DNA of 64,000 bases from DATMER01 sp034667225. GTDB lineage: Bacteria > Acidobacteriota > Thermoanaerobaculia > Multivoradales > UBA5704. How positions within the stretch are numbered: the stretch's first letter is position 1; each line of letters starts with the position of its first letter. The translations under genes were made by a program, and so were the position numbers. Shown piece after piece: positions 18,741-27,721 of the stretch. Under the pieces are notes generated by a model. The model was not told the origin of the DNA and did no database searches. It worked only from the letters and a program-made list of their open reading frames with translations. The DNA is taken from positions 62,001 to 126,000 of the forward strand of contig JAXDKG010000040.1 of assembly GCA_034667225.1 (NCBI GenBank), read 5' to 3'.

Positions 18741-20206
18741 ACACCCGGGACATCGAAAATATCTATCCGCTCTCGCCGATCCAGCAGGGCATGCTCTTTC
18801 ATTGTCTGTACAGCCCGGAACCGGGTCTGTACTCGGCGCAATTGAGCTGCACGCTGCGGGGGGAGATCGTGCCCGGGCTGGTGGCTCGGGCCGGTCAGGC
18901 GTTGGTGAACCGTCATCCGGTGTTTCGCACGGCTTTCCTCTGGGAGGGATTGAAGGAGCCCATGCAGGTTGTCCTGCGCCATGTCGAGCTGCCTGTGGTA
19001 CTGCTCGACTGGAGCCGGCTTTCCCCGGATGAGCGCGAGCTCCGGACCGAGGCTTTCCTCCAGGCCGACCGGAGCCGCGGGTTCAACTTCTCCCGTCCGC
19101 CGCTCCTGCGGCTGGCCCTGTGCAGCCTGGCTGTGGGTGAGCTCCGTCTCATCTGGAGCTTCCATCATCTGGTCATGGACGGCTGGTCCGAGTCGCTCGT
19201 CCTCGGTGAGTTCGAAGAGATCTGTCGGGCTCTCTCCTGCGGTGAGGCTCCGCGGCTGCCGCAGATCCGGCCCTACGGAGAGTACATCGCTTGGCTGCAG
19301 CACCAGGATGTCTCGCGCGTCGAAGAGTTCTGGCAGCTGGAGCTGTCCGGCTTCAACGCCCCCACTCCATTCGGTCCGGGTGGACCCGACACCCCCGACC
19401 CTCTCGGCTCCGAGAGGCGGGTGAAGAGCTTGAAAGCCGGGCTGCCGGAGCCGGTGATGGCGGCCTTGCAGGCTCTGGCGGGGCGATATCGGTTGACGCT
19501 CAACACCCTGGTGCAAGGGGCCTGGGCGCTGCTGCTCGGGCATCTGAGCGGTGAGAGCGATGTCGTGTTCGGCAGCACCATTTCGAGCCGTCCCTCCGCG
19601 CTCGAGGACATCGAATTCATGGTCGGCCCGTTCATCAACACCCTGCCGGTCCGGGTGCGCCTCCTACCCGAGATGGATCTCCTTGCCTGGCTCGCGCTCC
19701 TTCAGGACCGGCAGGTCGAGGTGCGCCAATACGCGTACACCCCGCTCGGCGAGATCCAGAGGTGGAGCGAGGTGCCACGCAACCAACCGCTCTTCAAAAG
19801 CATCGTGGTGTTCCAGAACGGCCCGGCCGCTCTCTTCCCGGAGGGCTCCGTGGCAGGAGGCGGCGGGCTCGCGGTGCACGATCTGGACTTCCGTGGCGGA
19901 GCCACCAATTATCCGTTGACTTTCGAAGTGGACCCCGGTGCGAGCTTGGGGATGACGATCAATTTCGATTGCAGACGCATCAGTGCCGGGGTCGCGGCCA
20001 GGATGGTCCGGATTCTGGAAGCGATCTTCGGTCGCTTCGCCACCGCAGGAGCGGTGACGCTGGGCGAAATCCTGGCGCACCTCGAGCGCATCGAGCAGCA
20101 GCGGGAAATCGGAATCCAGGAAGATCTCGAGCTGGCTGCGTTGCGCAAGCTCAAGCAGCTGAGGCGCAGGCGACCCGTAGCCGGCGAAGAGGAGGCGGCA
20201 TCATGA
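18737..20206 (+). CDS. Free-standing condensation domain
   Basis: A 489-aa protein that is a single C domain, with no A or T. The active-site motif HHLVMDGWS (about residue 143) is intact, and it has the late motif GPFINTLPVRV. Its opening, DIENIYPLSPIQQGMLFH, is the style I associate with D-donor (DCL) or dual-type C domains rather than the LSFAQ style of LCL domains seen elsewhere here. Start and stop overlap neighbours by ATGA on both sides. It is placed between the T of the 14562 module and the module at 21275, whose own C domain is degenerate, so it most likely makes that peptide bond in trans. Confidence 0.92.
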   Translation: MNTRDIENIYPLSPIQQGMLFHCLYSPEPGLYSAQLSCTLRGEIVPGLVARAGQALVNRHPVFRTAFLWEGLKEPMQVVLRHVELPVVLLDWSRLSPDERELRTEAFLQADRSRGFNFSRPPLLRLALCSLAVGELRLIWSFHHLVMDGWSESLVLGEFEEICRALSCGEAPRLPQIRPYGEYIAWLQHQDVSRVEEFWQLELSGFNAPTPFGPGGPDTPDPLGSERRVKSLKAGLPEPVMAALQALAGRYRLTLNTLVQGAWALLLGHLSGESDVVFGSTISSRPSALEDIEFMVGPFINTLPVRVRLLPEMDLLAWLALLQDRQVEVRQYAYTPLGEIQRWSEVPRNQPLFKSIVVFQNGPAALFPEGSVAGGGGLAVHDLDFRGGATNYPLTFEVDPGASLGMTINFDCRRISAGVAARMVRILEAIFGRFATAGAVTLGEILAHLERIEQQREIGIQEDLELAALRKLKQLRRRRPVAGEEEAAS

Positions 20207-21270
20207 ATGATCCAGGCGTGAAAGCTCCCAGCATCAAGGATCTGCGGAGCGTCCGGCGCAGAGCCGTGACGAAATCCCAGCAGGATTGGGTCCAGGAGGA
20301 GCTTCTGCCGGTGGGCAGGCAGCTCCCCCTGGTCCTGAGGCCGGCGATGGACGAGGTCGACCTCGTCAGCTGGGCCGGCGACAACCGGCCGGCGATCGAG
20401 CCCCGTCTCCTTTCGTATGGCGCCATCCTCTTCCGCGGTTTCGGTATCGGCTCGGCGGGCGAGCTCGAAAACCTGGTCGCCGCGATTTCGGGCGGATTGA
20501 TGGGGTATGAGGACCGTTCGTCGCCGCGCTCGCTGGTGAGCGGGAACATCTACACTTCGACGGATCATCCCAGCGATCAGAATATCGCTCTGCATAACGA
20601 GAACTCCTATTCCTTCACCTGGCCGCTCAAGATCTTCTTCTTCGGGCTCCTGCCGGCGACCTCGGGCGGCGAGACGACGATCGCCGACAGCCGCCGGGTG
20701 TACCAGCGCCTCGATCCGGAGATCCGGGAGCGTTTTCACCGCCGGCGCCTGATGTATGTCCGCAACTTCGGCGATGGTCTGGGCCTGTCCTGGCAGACGG
20801 CCTTCCAGACCGAGGACCCGGTGGTCGTGGAGGAGTTCTGCCGCAACGCGGACATCCAGGTGGAATGGAAGAGCGGCAGCCGTTTGCGGACCCGCCAGGT
20901 CCGGCCCGCGGTCGCACGTCACCCGCGCCTCGGCGAGCCGGTCTGGTTCAATCAGGCTCATCTGTTCCACATCTCGGGCCTCGCTCCCGAGGTGCGGAGC
21001 GAGCTCCTGGCAGCCTTTGCGGAAGAGGATCTGCCGAGCAACGTCTACTACGGGGACGGCTCACCCATCGAGGAGACGGCGCTGGAGGCGATCCGCTCGG
21101 CCTATGACGAAGAGACGGTCGCCTTTCCCTGGCAGCAAGGGGACGTCTTGATGCTGGACAACATGCTGGTCGCGCACGGCCGCGCTCCGTTCGAGGGGCC
21201 GCGCAAGATCGTCGTGGGGATGTCGGAGCCCTTCAGCCTGCGGGAGCTCTGGGCCGGCGAAGGAGGCTGA
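20203..21270 (+). CDS. SyrP/TauD-like Fe(II)/2-oxoglutarate hydroxylase 3
   Basis: Third oxygenase of the family, 355 aa, closest by eye to the first (12383): both share HNE, AHGRAPF, GPRKIV/GPRKVV and a YYGDG block. HNE is near residue 130 and the distal His near 324. The ATG at 20203 overlaps the stop of the free C domain (ATGA) and has GGAGG 7 nt upstream; the open frame extends further left but only inside the C gene. It lies immediately before the 21275 synthetase, whose first module begins with a degenerate C domain. Predicted role: hydroxylation of the residue on that module. Confidence 0.88.
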   Translation: MNDPGVKAPSIKDLRSVRRRAVTKSQQDWVQEELLPVGRQLPLVLRPAMDEVDLVSWAGDNRPAIEPRLLSYGAILFRGFGIGSAGELENLVAAISGGLMGYEDRSSPRSLVSGNIYTSTDHPSDQNIALHNENSYSFTWPLKIFFFGLLPATSGGETTIADSRRVYQRLDPEIRERFHRRRLMYVRNFGDGLGLSWQTAFQTEDPVVVEEFCRNADIQVEWKSGSRLRTRQVRPAVARHPRLGEPVWFNQAHLFHISGLAPEVRSELLAAFAEEDLPSNVYYGDGSPIEETALEAIRSAYDEETVAFPWQQGDVLMLDNMLVAHGRAPFEGPRKIVVGMSEPFSLRELWAGEGG

Positions 21271-21274
21271 AGCG

Positions 21275-24200
21275 ATGCTGCGCGAGGCCGAGGGATTCCG
21301 TCTATCCCCTCAACAGAGGCACCTCTGGGCATTGCTCGCCGTGGACGGCAGCTCGGCCTACTCCTGCCGGTGTGCCGTGCGGATCACCGGCCGGCTCGAC
21401 CGGGAGGCCTTTCTGAGAGCGTTGCGGAGCGCGGTGGACCGGCACGAGATCCTGCGCACGACGTTCGCTGTGCTGCCGGGGCTCAAGTCCGCGAGCCAGG
21501 TCGTGCAGGAAGGCGGCGGCCTGAGGCTCGAGCTTCACGACCTCGGCGAGGGGGATCGGCTGGACGGCCAGGCCGAGGTCGAGCGGCTGTACGCGCAGCT
21601 CGCCGCGGAGCCGTTCGATCTCGCGCGCGGGCCTCTTACGCGCTGCTCTCTGCTCGCGCTCTCCCCCGTCGAGCACGTGCTTCTGGCAGCGATGCCGGCG
21701 CTCTGCGCGGATGCCGCTGCGATGGAGAATCTGGTCCAGGAGATCGCCCGCGGCTACTCCGGGGCCGAGCTCCCTCCGGTCGAGGAGATCGTGCAGTATG
21801 CCGATCTGGCCGAGTGGCAGAACGAGCTCCTGGAGTCCGAGGAGACGGAAGCCGGCCGGGAGCACTGGCTCCAGGTGGACACCTCGCTCGCATCGGCGCT
21901 GACGCTGCCCTTCGAGACTCCCTCCGTGACGCCTCGGCGGTTCGCGCCGCGCGTGCTCGACGTGGCGCTCGGTCGGGACCTGGGAGAGCGCGTCGCAGAT
22001 CTCGCCGGCGGGCGCCGAGAGGGAATGGCGGCCTTCTTCCTCGCCTGCTGGCAGATCCTGATCTGGCGGCTCACCGCCCGGCCGGACCTCCTGATCTGTG
22101 TGGCCTCCGATGGCCGCAGATACGAGGAGCTCAAGACAGCGCTGGGACTGTTCGCCAGGCACCTGCCGCTGGCCGCGCACCTCGATGCGGGCATCCGGTT
22201 CCGCGATCTCGTGCAGCAGGCGGAGCAGGGGCTTCGGGCGGCGCGGAAGAAGGAGGAGTACTTCCGCTGGCGCGAGGCCGGCGCTGCCGGCGAAGAGGGC
22301 GCACCCGACTTCTGCCAGGTGAGCTTCGGTTACGAGGAGATCGCCGGTCCCTGGGAAGCGAGGGGGGGCTGCCTGTCCATCGAAAAGCTCGACGCCTGTT
22401 ACGATCGCTTCAAGCTCAAGCTCTCCTGCACCCGCCTCCGCGGATCGCTGCGGGCCGCGGTGGCGTACGATCCAGACCGGCTGCCGCGGATCGATGCCGC
22501 GCGCCTGGCCGCGCAGGTCCGGGTCCTGGTGGAGGGTGCGCTGCAGGCGCCCGATTCGCCGATCGGTGACCTGGAATGGATCGGCGCGGTCGAGCGCCAA
22601 TGGCTGGTCACCGAGCTCAACGACTCGGCGACCTGCTATCCCTCGCTCAGGCCCGTCCACCTGCTTTTCGAAGAGCAGGCGCAACGCACGCCCGACCACG
22701 TGGCGGTGACGTTCGGGAACGCGCAGCTCACCTACGCCGAGCTCGACGCGTGGAGCAACCGGCTGGCCCGCCGCCTCCGCCGGCTCGGGGTCGGACCCGA
22801 GGGCCTCGTGGGGCTGTGCCTCGACCGTTCGCTCGAGAGAGTGCTCGCGGTGCTCGCGGTGCTCAAGGCCGGGGGCACGTACGTCCCTCTCGATCCGGCG
22901 AATCCGCCGGCGCGTCTCGATTTCCTGATGCGGGATTCGCACGCGGCCGTCCTCCTGGGGCACGAGCACCTCCTCGCCGGCCTGGCGGGCGAAGGCGCCA
23001 CGGTGGTCCACCTCGACGCCTCCCTGCCCTGGCTGGCAGAGGAGAGCGCGGAGGGGCTCGCTCCCGCGGCAGACCTCGACCAGATGGCCTACATGATCTA
23101 CACCTCGGGTTCCACGGGCGATCCCAAGGGAGTGATGGTCAGCCACCGGGCGCTCGCCAACCGGCTGCTCTGGAGTCAGGAGGCCTATCCGCTGAGCCCG
23201 CGGGACAGGGTGCTCCAGGTCGCCGCGTTCGGTTTCGACTTTTCGGTCTGGGAGCTGCTGGCGCCGCTCATCGCGGGAGCCGGGATCGTCCTGGCGCGGC
23301 CGGGAGGGCATCAGGACAGCAGGTACCTGGCCCGGCTGATCGCCGAGCAGGAGGTCAGCGTTGTCCATTTCGTGCCGTCCATGCTCCGCGTTTTCCTCGA
23401 CGAGGAGGAGGGCCTCGCAGCCTGCCGATCGCTGCGGATCGTGCTCTCCGGTGGCGAGGCGCTGACCCTGGAGCTGCGGGACCGCTGCTTCGCCCGCCTC
23501 GGCGCCGATCTCTACAACCAGTACGGTCCGACCGAGGCGACGATCGACGCCACCTTTTGGCGTTGCGAGCGCGGCCGCGGTGGTTCCGTCCCGATCGGCC
23601 TGGCGATCGCCAATCTCGAGGCCCATGTGGTGGGCTCCCGCTTGCTGCCGCTCCCGGCCGGCGTGCCCGGCGAATTGCTCCTGGGAGGGATCGGGCTGGC
23701 GCGCGGGTACTGGGGCCGTCCGGCATTGACGGCCGAGCGCTTCGTGCCTCACCCCTGGAGCGCCCGGCCCGGCGAGCGCCTGTATCGGACCGGAGACCTG
23801 GCGCGCCGTCGCGACGACGGCGCCATCGAGTTCCTCGGCCGCATCGATCACCAGGTGAAGATCCGCGGCGTCCGCGTCGAGCTCGAGGAGCTCGACGCGG
23901 TGCTGCGCCGGCACCCGGTCCTCCAGGATGCGGCCGCAATGGTCCGCGAGGACCAGGCCGGCACCCGGCGCCTGGTGGCCTATCTCGTGCCCCGTGAAGG
24001 GGAGGCGCTGCCGGTGGGCGCCATCCGCGACTTCATCCGCCGGCAGCTGCCGGAATACATGGTGCCCGACCTCCTGGTGCCCCTCTCTTCACTGCCGCTG
24101 TCGCCCAGCGGCAAGCTGGACCGGCGGGCCCTGCCGGACCCCGGGTCGCTGCGGCCCGAGCAGGAAAAGGTCTTCGTCGCTCCCCGCACCCAGGTCGAGG

Positions 24201-27200
24201 AGGTGATGGCGAGCATCTGGGCCGACGTGCTGGGATGCGAGCGGGTGGGTGTCTTCGACGACTTCTTCGAGCTCGGGGGGCACTCGCTGCTCGCGATGCG
24301 GCTGGTCTCCCGGATGCGCGAGGCGTTCGCCATTGACCTGCTCCTGCCGAGCCTCTTCGAGACACCTCACATCGCCGGGCTGGCGCAGCAGGTGGAGGAC
24401 GGCCTGGCGCTCGGGAGCGGCCTGGAGGCCCCGCCGATCGTTCCGGTTCCGCGGGATGGAGGCCTGCCGCTCTCCTTCGCCCAGGAGCGGCTCTGGTTCC
24501 TGCATGCGCTCAACCCGCGGAGCTCGGCCTACAACGTGCCCAAAGCTTTTCACCTGCTCGGCCGCCTGGACCGCTCCGCGTTCGCGCGCGCCATAGCGGA
24601 GGTGGTGCGGCGTCACGAGATCCTGCGCACCACCTTTGCGGCGGTGGACGGCCAGCCGTGGCAGAGGATCGGGCCGCCTCCTGCCAGTCCCCTGCTGGCG
24701 GTCGACCTGATCGGCCTGGAGGTGGAGGACCGGGAGGCCGAGGTCCGCCGGCTCGCCCGCGAGGAGGCGGAGCGCCCCTTCGACCTGGTCCGGGGACCGC
24801 TTTTCCGGTGCGCCCTGCTGCTGCTCGAAGAGGAGCGTCACGCCGTGCTCCTGAGCCTGCATCACAGCCTGGCGGATGCATGGTCCATGGACGTGCTGAC
24901 CCGCGATGTCACGGCGCTCTACAGCGCCTTCGTCACCGGCGTGCCCTCCGCGCTGCCCGAGCTCCCCTTCCAGTACGGCGACTTCGCCCACTGGCAGCGC
25001 CAATGGCTGCAGGGCGAGGTGCTCGCAGCGGAGCTCTCCTACTGGAGAGAATGGATCGGCGGCATCGCGGCCCCGCGCCTGCCGGGTTATCTGGCCCGGC
25101 CGGCGATGTCTGACGCATGGGCGGCGAGCGTGTCCCTCCTGCTGCCGGCGGAGGTCCGGAGCTCTCTGCGGACCCTGGGCGGGCGTCAGGGGGCAACCCT
25201 GTTCATGGTCCTCCTGGCCGCCTTCCAGGCGCTGCTCGGTCGCGTTACGGGAGAGGCGGACGTCGCGGTCGGCACTCCTGTCGCGGGGCGCGATCGCCCC
25301 GGCTTGCAGGATCTGATCGGCTGCTTCCTGAACCTGGTCGTGCTCCGCACGGACCTCGCCGGAGACCCTGCCTTTCCGGATCTGCTCGCGCAGGTGCGCG
25401 GCACGGTCCTCGGCGCCTTCGCGCATCAGGAGATGCCCTTTTCAAAGCTGGTCGAGGAGCTGCGGCCCGCGCGCGCCGCCAACGAGACGCCCCTGGTGCA
25501 GGTCGTGTTCACGTTGACCGGCAGCCCCGGCGCGCCGCGCCCGTTGAAGGAGATCGAGCTGGTTCCTCTCGCGGCCGGGCTCGCCCGTCCGAAGTTCGAT
25601 CTTCTCGTTTCCGTGGCCGAGGACGCGGAGGGGCTGGCCGTTTCCTTCGAATACGACTCCGGACTGTTCGAGGAGGGCGCGGTCCAGCGGATGGCAAGGC
25701 ATTTCGAGACCCTGGTCACAGCCGTGGCGGCCGAGCCCGCGCGCAGGATTTCCGAGCTTCCTCTGCTCACGGCCCACGAGCAGCGCCAGATCGCCGTCTG
25801 GAGGACCGGCGAGCGCCGCGCGGTCGAGGAGGCTTGCGTGCACCGGCTCTTCGAGAGGCGGGCCGCGGCGGACCCGGAGGCGGCCGCCCTGGTCTGGGGC
25901 GGAGAGCGGATGAGCTATCGGGAGCTCAACAGCCGGTCCAACCGGCTGGCGCATCACCTTCTCTCGCTGGGGGCCGGCCGCGAGTCGATCGTCGGCATCC
26001 TCCTCGAGCGCTCGCCGGACCTGGTGATCTCGATCCTGGCCGCCCTCAAGGCCGGGTGCGCCTATCTGCCGCTGGAGCCGTCGCTTCCCGAGGACCGGCT
26101 GGCCTTCGCCCTGGCCGACAGCGGGGCGCGACTCCTGATCACGCGCAGCGCGCTGTCACCCGGCTCCTCCGGGCTCCACGCCCGCACCCTCTGCCTCGAC
26201 TCCGACCGGGACGCGATCGGTCGCGCGAGCGGGGAGGACCCGGACCTCGACATCGCACCCGGGCACCTCGCCTATGTGATCTACACCTCGGGCTCGACCG
26301 GGGCGCCGAAAGGGGTGATGGTCCCGCACGGCGGACTGGCGAACTATCTCACCTGGGCCGTGCACGCCTATCGGGTGGGGGAGGGCGGGGGGGCCCTCCT
26401 CCATTCACCGATCGGTTTCGATCTCACCATCACGGCCCTGTTCGCTCCGCTCCTCGCGGGCGGCCACATCGTGCTCCTGCCGGAAGAACGGGGGCTCGAG
26501 GCCCTCGGGGCGGCCCTGCGCACGAAAGAGGCCTTTTCTCTGCTCAAGGTCACGCCGTCCCACCTGGATCTCCTGCGCGATTCTCTGGATGGGCAGGAGG
26601 AGGGAGGGGGAGCGCGCGTTCTGGTGGTCGGCGGCGAGGCCCTGCTCGGGCAGAGCCTCGCTTTCTGGCGGTCCCGCTGGCCCTCCAGCCGCGTGATCAA
26701 TGAATACGGTCCCACGGAGACGGTGGTCGGCTGTTGCGTCTACGAGGCCGCCGCGGGCGCGCTGCCACCCGGGCCGGTGCCGATCGGCCGGCCGGTGGCC
26801 AACACCCGTCTCCATCTGCTGGATCGGGCCCTGCAGCCGGTGCCGGTTGGGACGCCCGGGGAGCTCCATATCGGCGGCGCCGGGGTGGCGCGCGGGTATC
26901 TCGGGCGTCCGGAACTGACCGCCGAACGCTTCCTCCCGGACCCGTTCGATGACACCGGCCGGGGCTCCCGGCTCTACAAGACCGGTGACCTGGTGCGCTA
27001 CCTGCCCGGCGGCGATCTCGAGTTCCTGGGACGGATCGACCAGCAAGTCAAGGTCCGCGGCTTCCGCATCGAGCCGGGCGAGATCGAATCCATGCTGACG
27101 CAGCAGCCGGGAGTGCGCGAAGCCGTAGTCGCGGTGCGCGGAGACGGCCATGGCGAGCGGCGCCTGGTGGCCTATGCCGTGGCGGGCGCCGAGGCACCGC

Positions 27201-27721
27201 TGGCCGCCGAGCTGCGCAACCTGCTGAGAAGCAAGCTGCCGCACTACATGGTGCCGTCGGCGGTCCTCCTCCTGGATGAGCTGCCGCTGACTCCCAACGG
27301 CAAGATCGATCTGGACGCGCTGCCGGAGCCGGACTGGGAGCGGATGGCGGCGGACGCTTTCGTGGCTCCGCGCACGGCGACCGAGCAGCTGCTCTCGCGG
27401 CTGTTCTCGGAAGCGCTGGGGCTCGAGCGGATCGGGATCCACAGCAGCTTTTTCGACCTCGGGGGGCACTCGCTGCTCGCCACCCAGGTCGCGTCGCGGG
27501 TGAGGAGCTCGCTCGGCGTCGAGCTGCCGTTGCAGGAGATCTTCGATCATCCGACCGTGGCCGAGCTGGCCTTGATCGTCACCCAGATCCAGGCCGGGCT
27601 CGAGGACGAAGAGGACCTCGCCAGCCTGGTCGCCGACCTCGAGGGCCTTTCGGGAGAGGCCCTGGAGGAGATGCTGCAGCGGGAGATCGACGAGCTCGAA
27701 ACGACGGGGGAACTGCAATGA
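21275..27721 (+). CDS. NRPS: degenerate C-A-T-C-A(Asn)-T
   Basis: A 2148-aa bimodular synthetase. The first domain (about 1-430) resembles the N-terminus of the 14562 protein and likewise lacks HHxxxDG, reading AAMPALCAD near 135. A (SGSTGDPKG about 611) has code DFWHLGQIDK, differing from the 14562 A domain only by conservative changes (F/L, V/I), so both probably load the same amino acid. T1 GGHSLL near 1002. The second module starts with LSFAQERLWFL, has an active HHSLADAWS (about 1194), then A (SGSTGAPKG about 1671) with code DLTKVGEVGK, a good match to Asn codes, and T2 GGHSLL near 2063. GAAGGAGG precedes the start by about 8 nt. The stop overlaps the next gene. Confidence 0.95.
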   Translation: MLREAEGFRLSPQQRHLWALLAVDGSSAYSCRCAVRITGRLDREAFLRALRSAVDRHEILRTTFAVLPGLKSASQVVQEGGGLRLELHDLGEGDRLDGQAEVERLYAQLAAEPFDLARGPLTRCSLLALSPVEHVLLAAMPALCADAAAMENLVQEIARGYSGAELPPVEEIVQYADLAEWQNELLESEETEAGREHWLQVDTSLASALTLPFETPSVTPRRFAPRVLDVALGRDLGERVADLAGGRREGMAAFFLACWQILIWRLTARPDLLICVASDGRRYEELKTALGLFARHLPLAAHLDAGIRFRDLVQQAEQGLRAARKKEEYFRWREAGAAGEEGAPDFCQVSFGYEEIAGPWEARGGCLSIEKLDACYDRFKLKLSCTRLRGSLRAAVAYDPDRLPRIDAARLAAQVRVLVEGALQAPDSPIGDLEWIGAVERQWLVTELNDSATCYPSLRPVHLLFEEQAQRTPDHVAVTFGNAQLTYAELDAWSNRLARRLRRLGVGPEGLVGLCLDRSLERVLAVLAVLKAGGTYVPLDPANPPARLDFLMRDSHAAVLLGHEHLLAGLAGEGATVVHLDASLPWLAEESAEGLAPAADLDQMAYMIYTSGSTGDPKGVMVSHRALANRLLWSQEAYPLSPRDRVLQVAAFGFDFSVWELLAPLIAGAGIVLARPGGHQDSRYLARLIAEQEVSVVHFVPSMLRVFLDEEEGLAACRSLRIVLSGGEALTLELRDRCFARLGADLYNQYGPTEATIDATFWRCERGRGGSVPIGLAIANLEAHVVGSRLLPLPAGVPGELLLGGIGLARGYWGRPALTAERFVPHPWSARPGERLYRTGDLARRRDDGAIEFLGRIDHQVKIRGVRVELEELDAVLRRHPVLQDAAAMVREDQAGTRRLVAYLVPREGEALPVGAIRDFIRRQLPEYMVPDLLVPLSSLPLSPSGKLDRRALPDPGSLRPEQEKVFVAPRTQVEEVMASIWADVLGCERVGVFDDFFELGGHSLLAMRLVSRMREAFAIDLLLPSLFETPHIAGLAQQVEDGLALGSGLEAPPIVPVPRDGGLPLSFAQERLWFLHALNPRSSAYNVPKAFHLLGRLDRSAFARAIAEVVRRHEILRTTFAAVDGQPWQRIGPPPASPLLAVDLIGLEVEDREAEVRRLAREEAERPFDLVRGPLFRCALLLLEEERHAVLLSLHHSLADAWSMDVLTRDVTALYSAFVTGVPSALPELPFQYGDFAHWQRQWLQGEVLAAELSYWREWIGGIAAPRLPGYLARPAMSDAWAASVSLLLPAEVRSSLRTLGGRQGATLFMVLLAAFQALLGRVTGEADVAVGTPVAGRDRPGLQDLIGCFLNLVVLRTDLAGDPAFPDLLAQVRGTVLGAFAHQEMPFSKLVEELRPARAANETPLVQVVFTLTGSPGAPRPLKEIELVPLAAGLARPKFDLLVSVAEDAEGLAVSFEYDSGLFEEGAVQRMARHFETLVTAVAAEPARRISELPLLTAHEQRQIAVWRTGERRAVEEACVHRLFERRAAADPEAAALVWGGERMSYRELNSRSNRLAHHLLSLGAGRESIVGILLERSPDLVISILAALKAGCAYLPLEPSLPEDRLAFALADSGARLLITRSALSPGSSGLHARTLCLDSDRDAIGRASGEDPDLDIAPGHLAYVIYTSGSTGAPKGVMVPHGGLANYLTWAVHAYRVGEGGGALLHSPIGFDLTITALFAPLLAGGHIVLLPEERGLEALGAALRTKEAFSLLKVTPSHLDLLRDSLDGQEEGGGARVLVVGGEALLGQSLAFWRSRWPSSRVINEYGPTETVVGCCVYEAAAGALPPGPVPIGRPVANTRLHLLDRALQPVPVGTPGELHIGGAGVARGYLGRPELTAERFLPDPFDDTGRGSRLYKTGDLVRYLPGGDLEFLGRIDQQVKVRGFRIEPGEIESMLTQQPGVREAVVAVRGDGHGERRLVAYAVAGAEAPLAAELRNLLRSKLPHYMVPSAVLLLDELPLTPNGKIDLDALPEPDWERMAADAFVAPRTATEQLLSRLFSEALGLERIGIHSSFFDLGGHSLLATQVASRVRSSLGVELPLQEIFDHPTVAELALIVTQIQAGLEDEEDLASLVADLEGLSGEALEEMLQREIDELETTGELQ

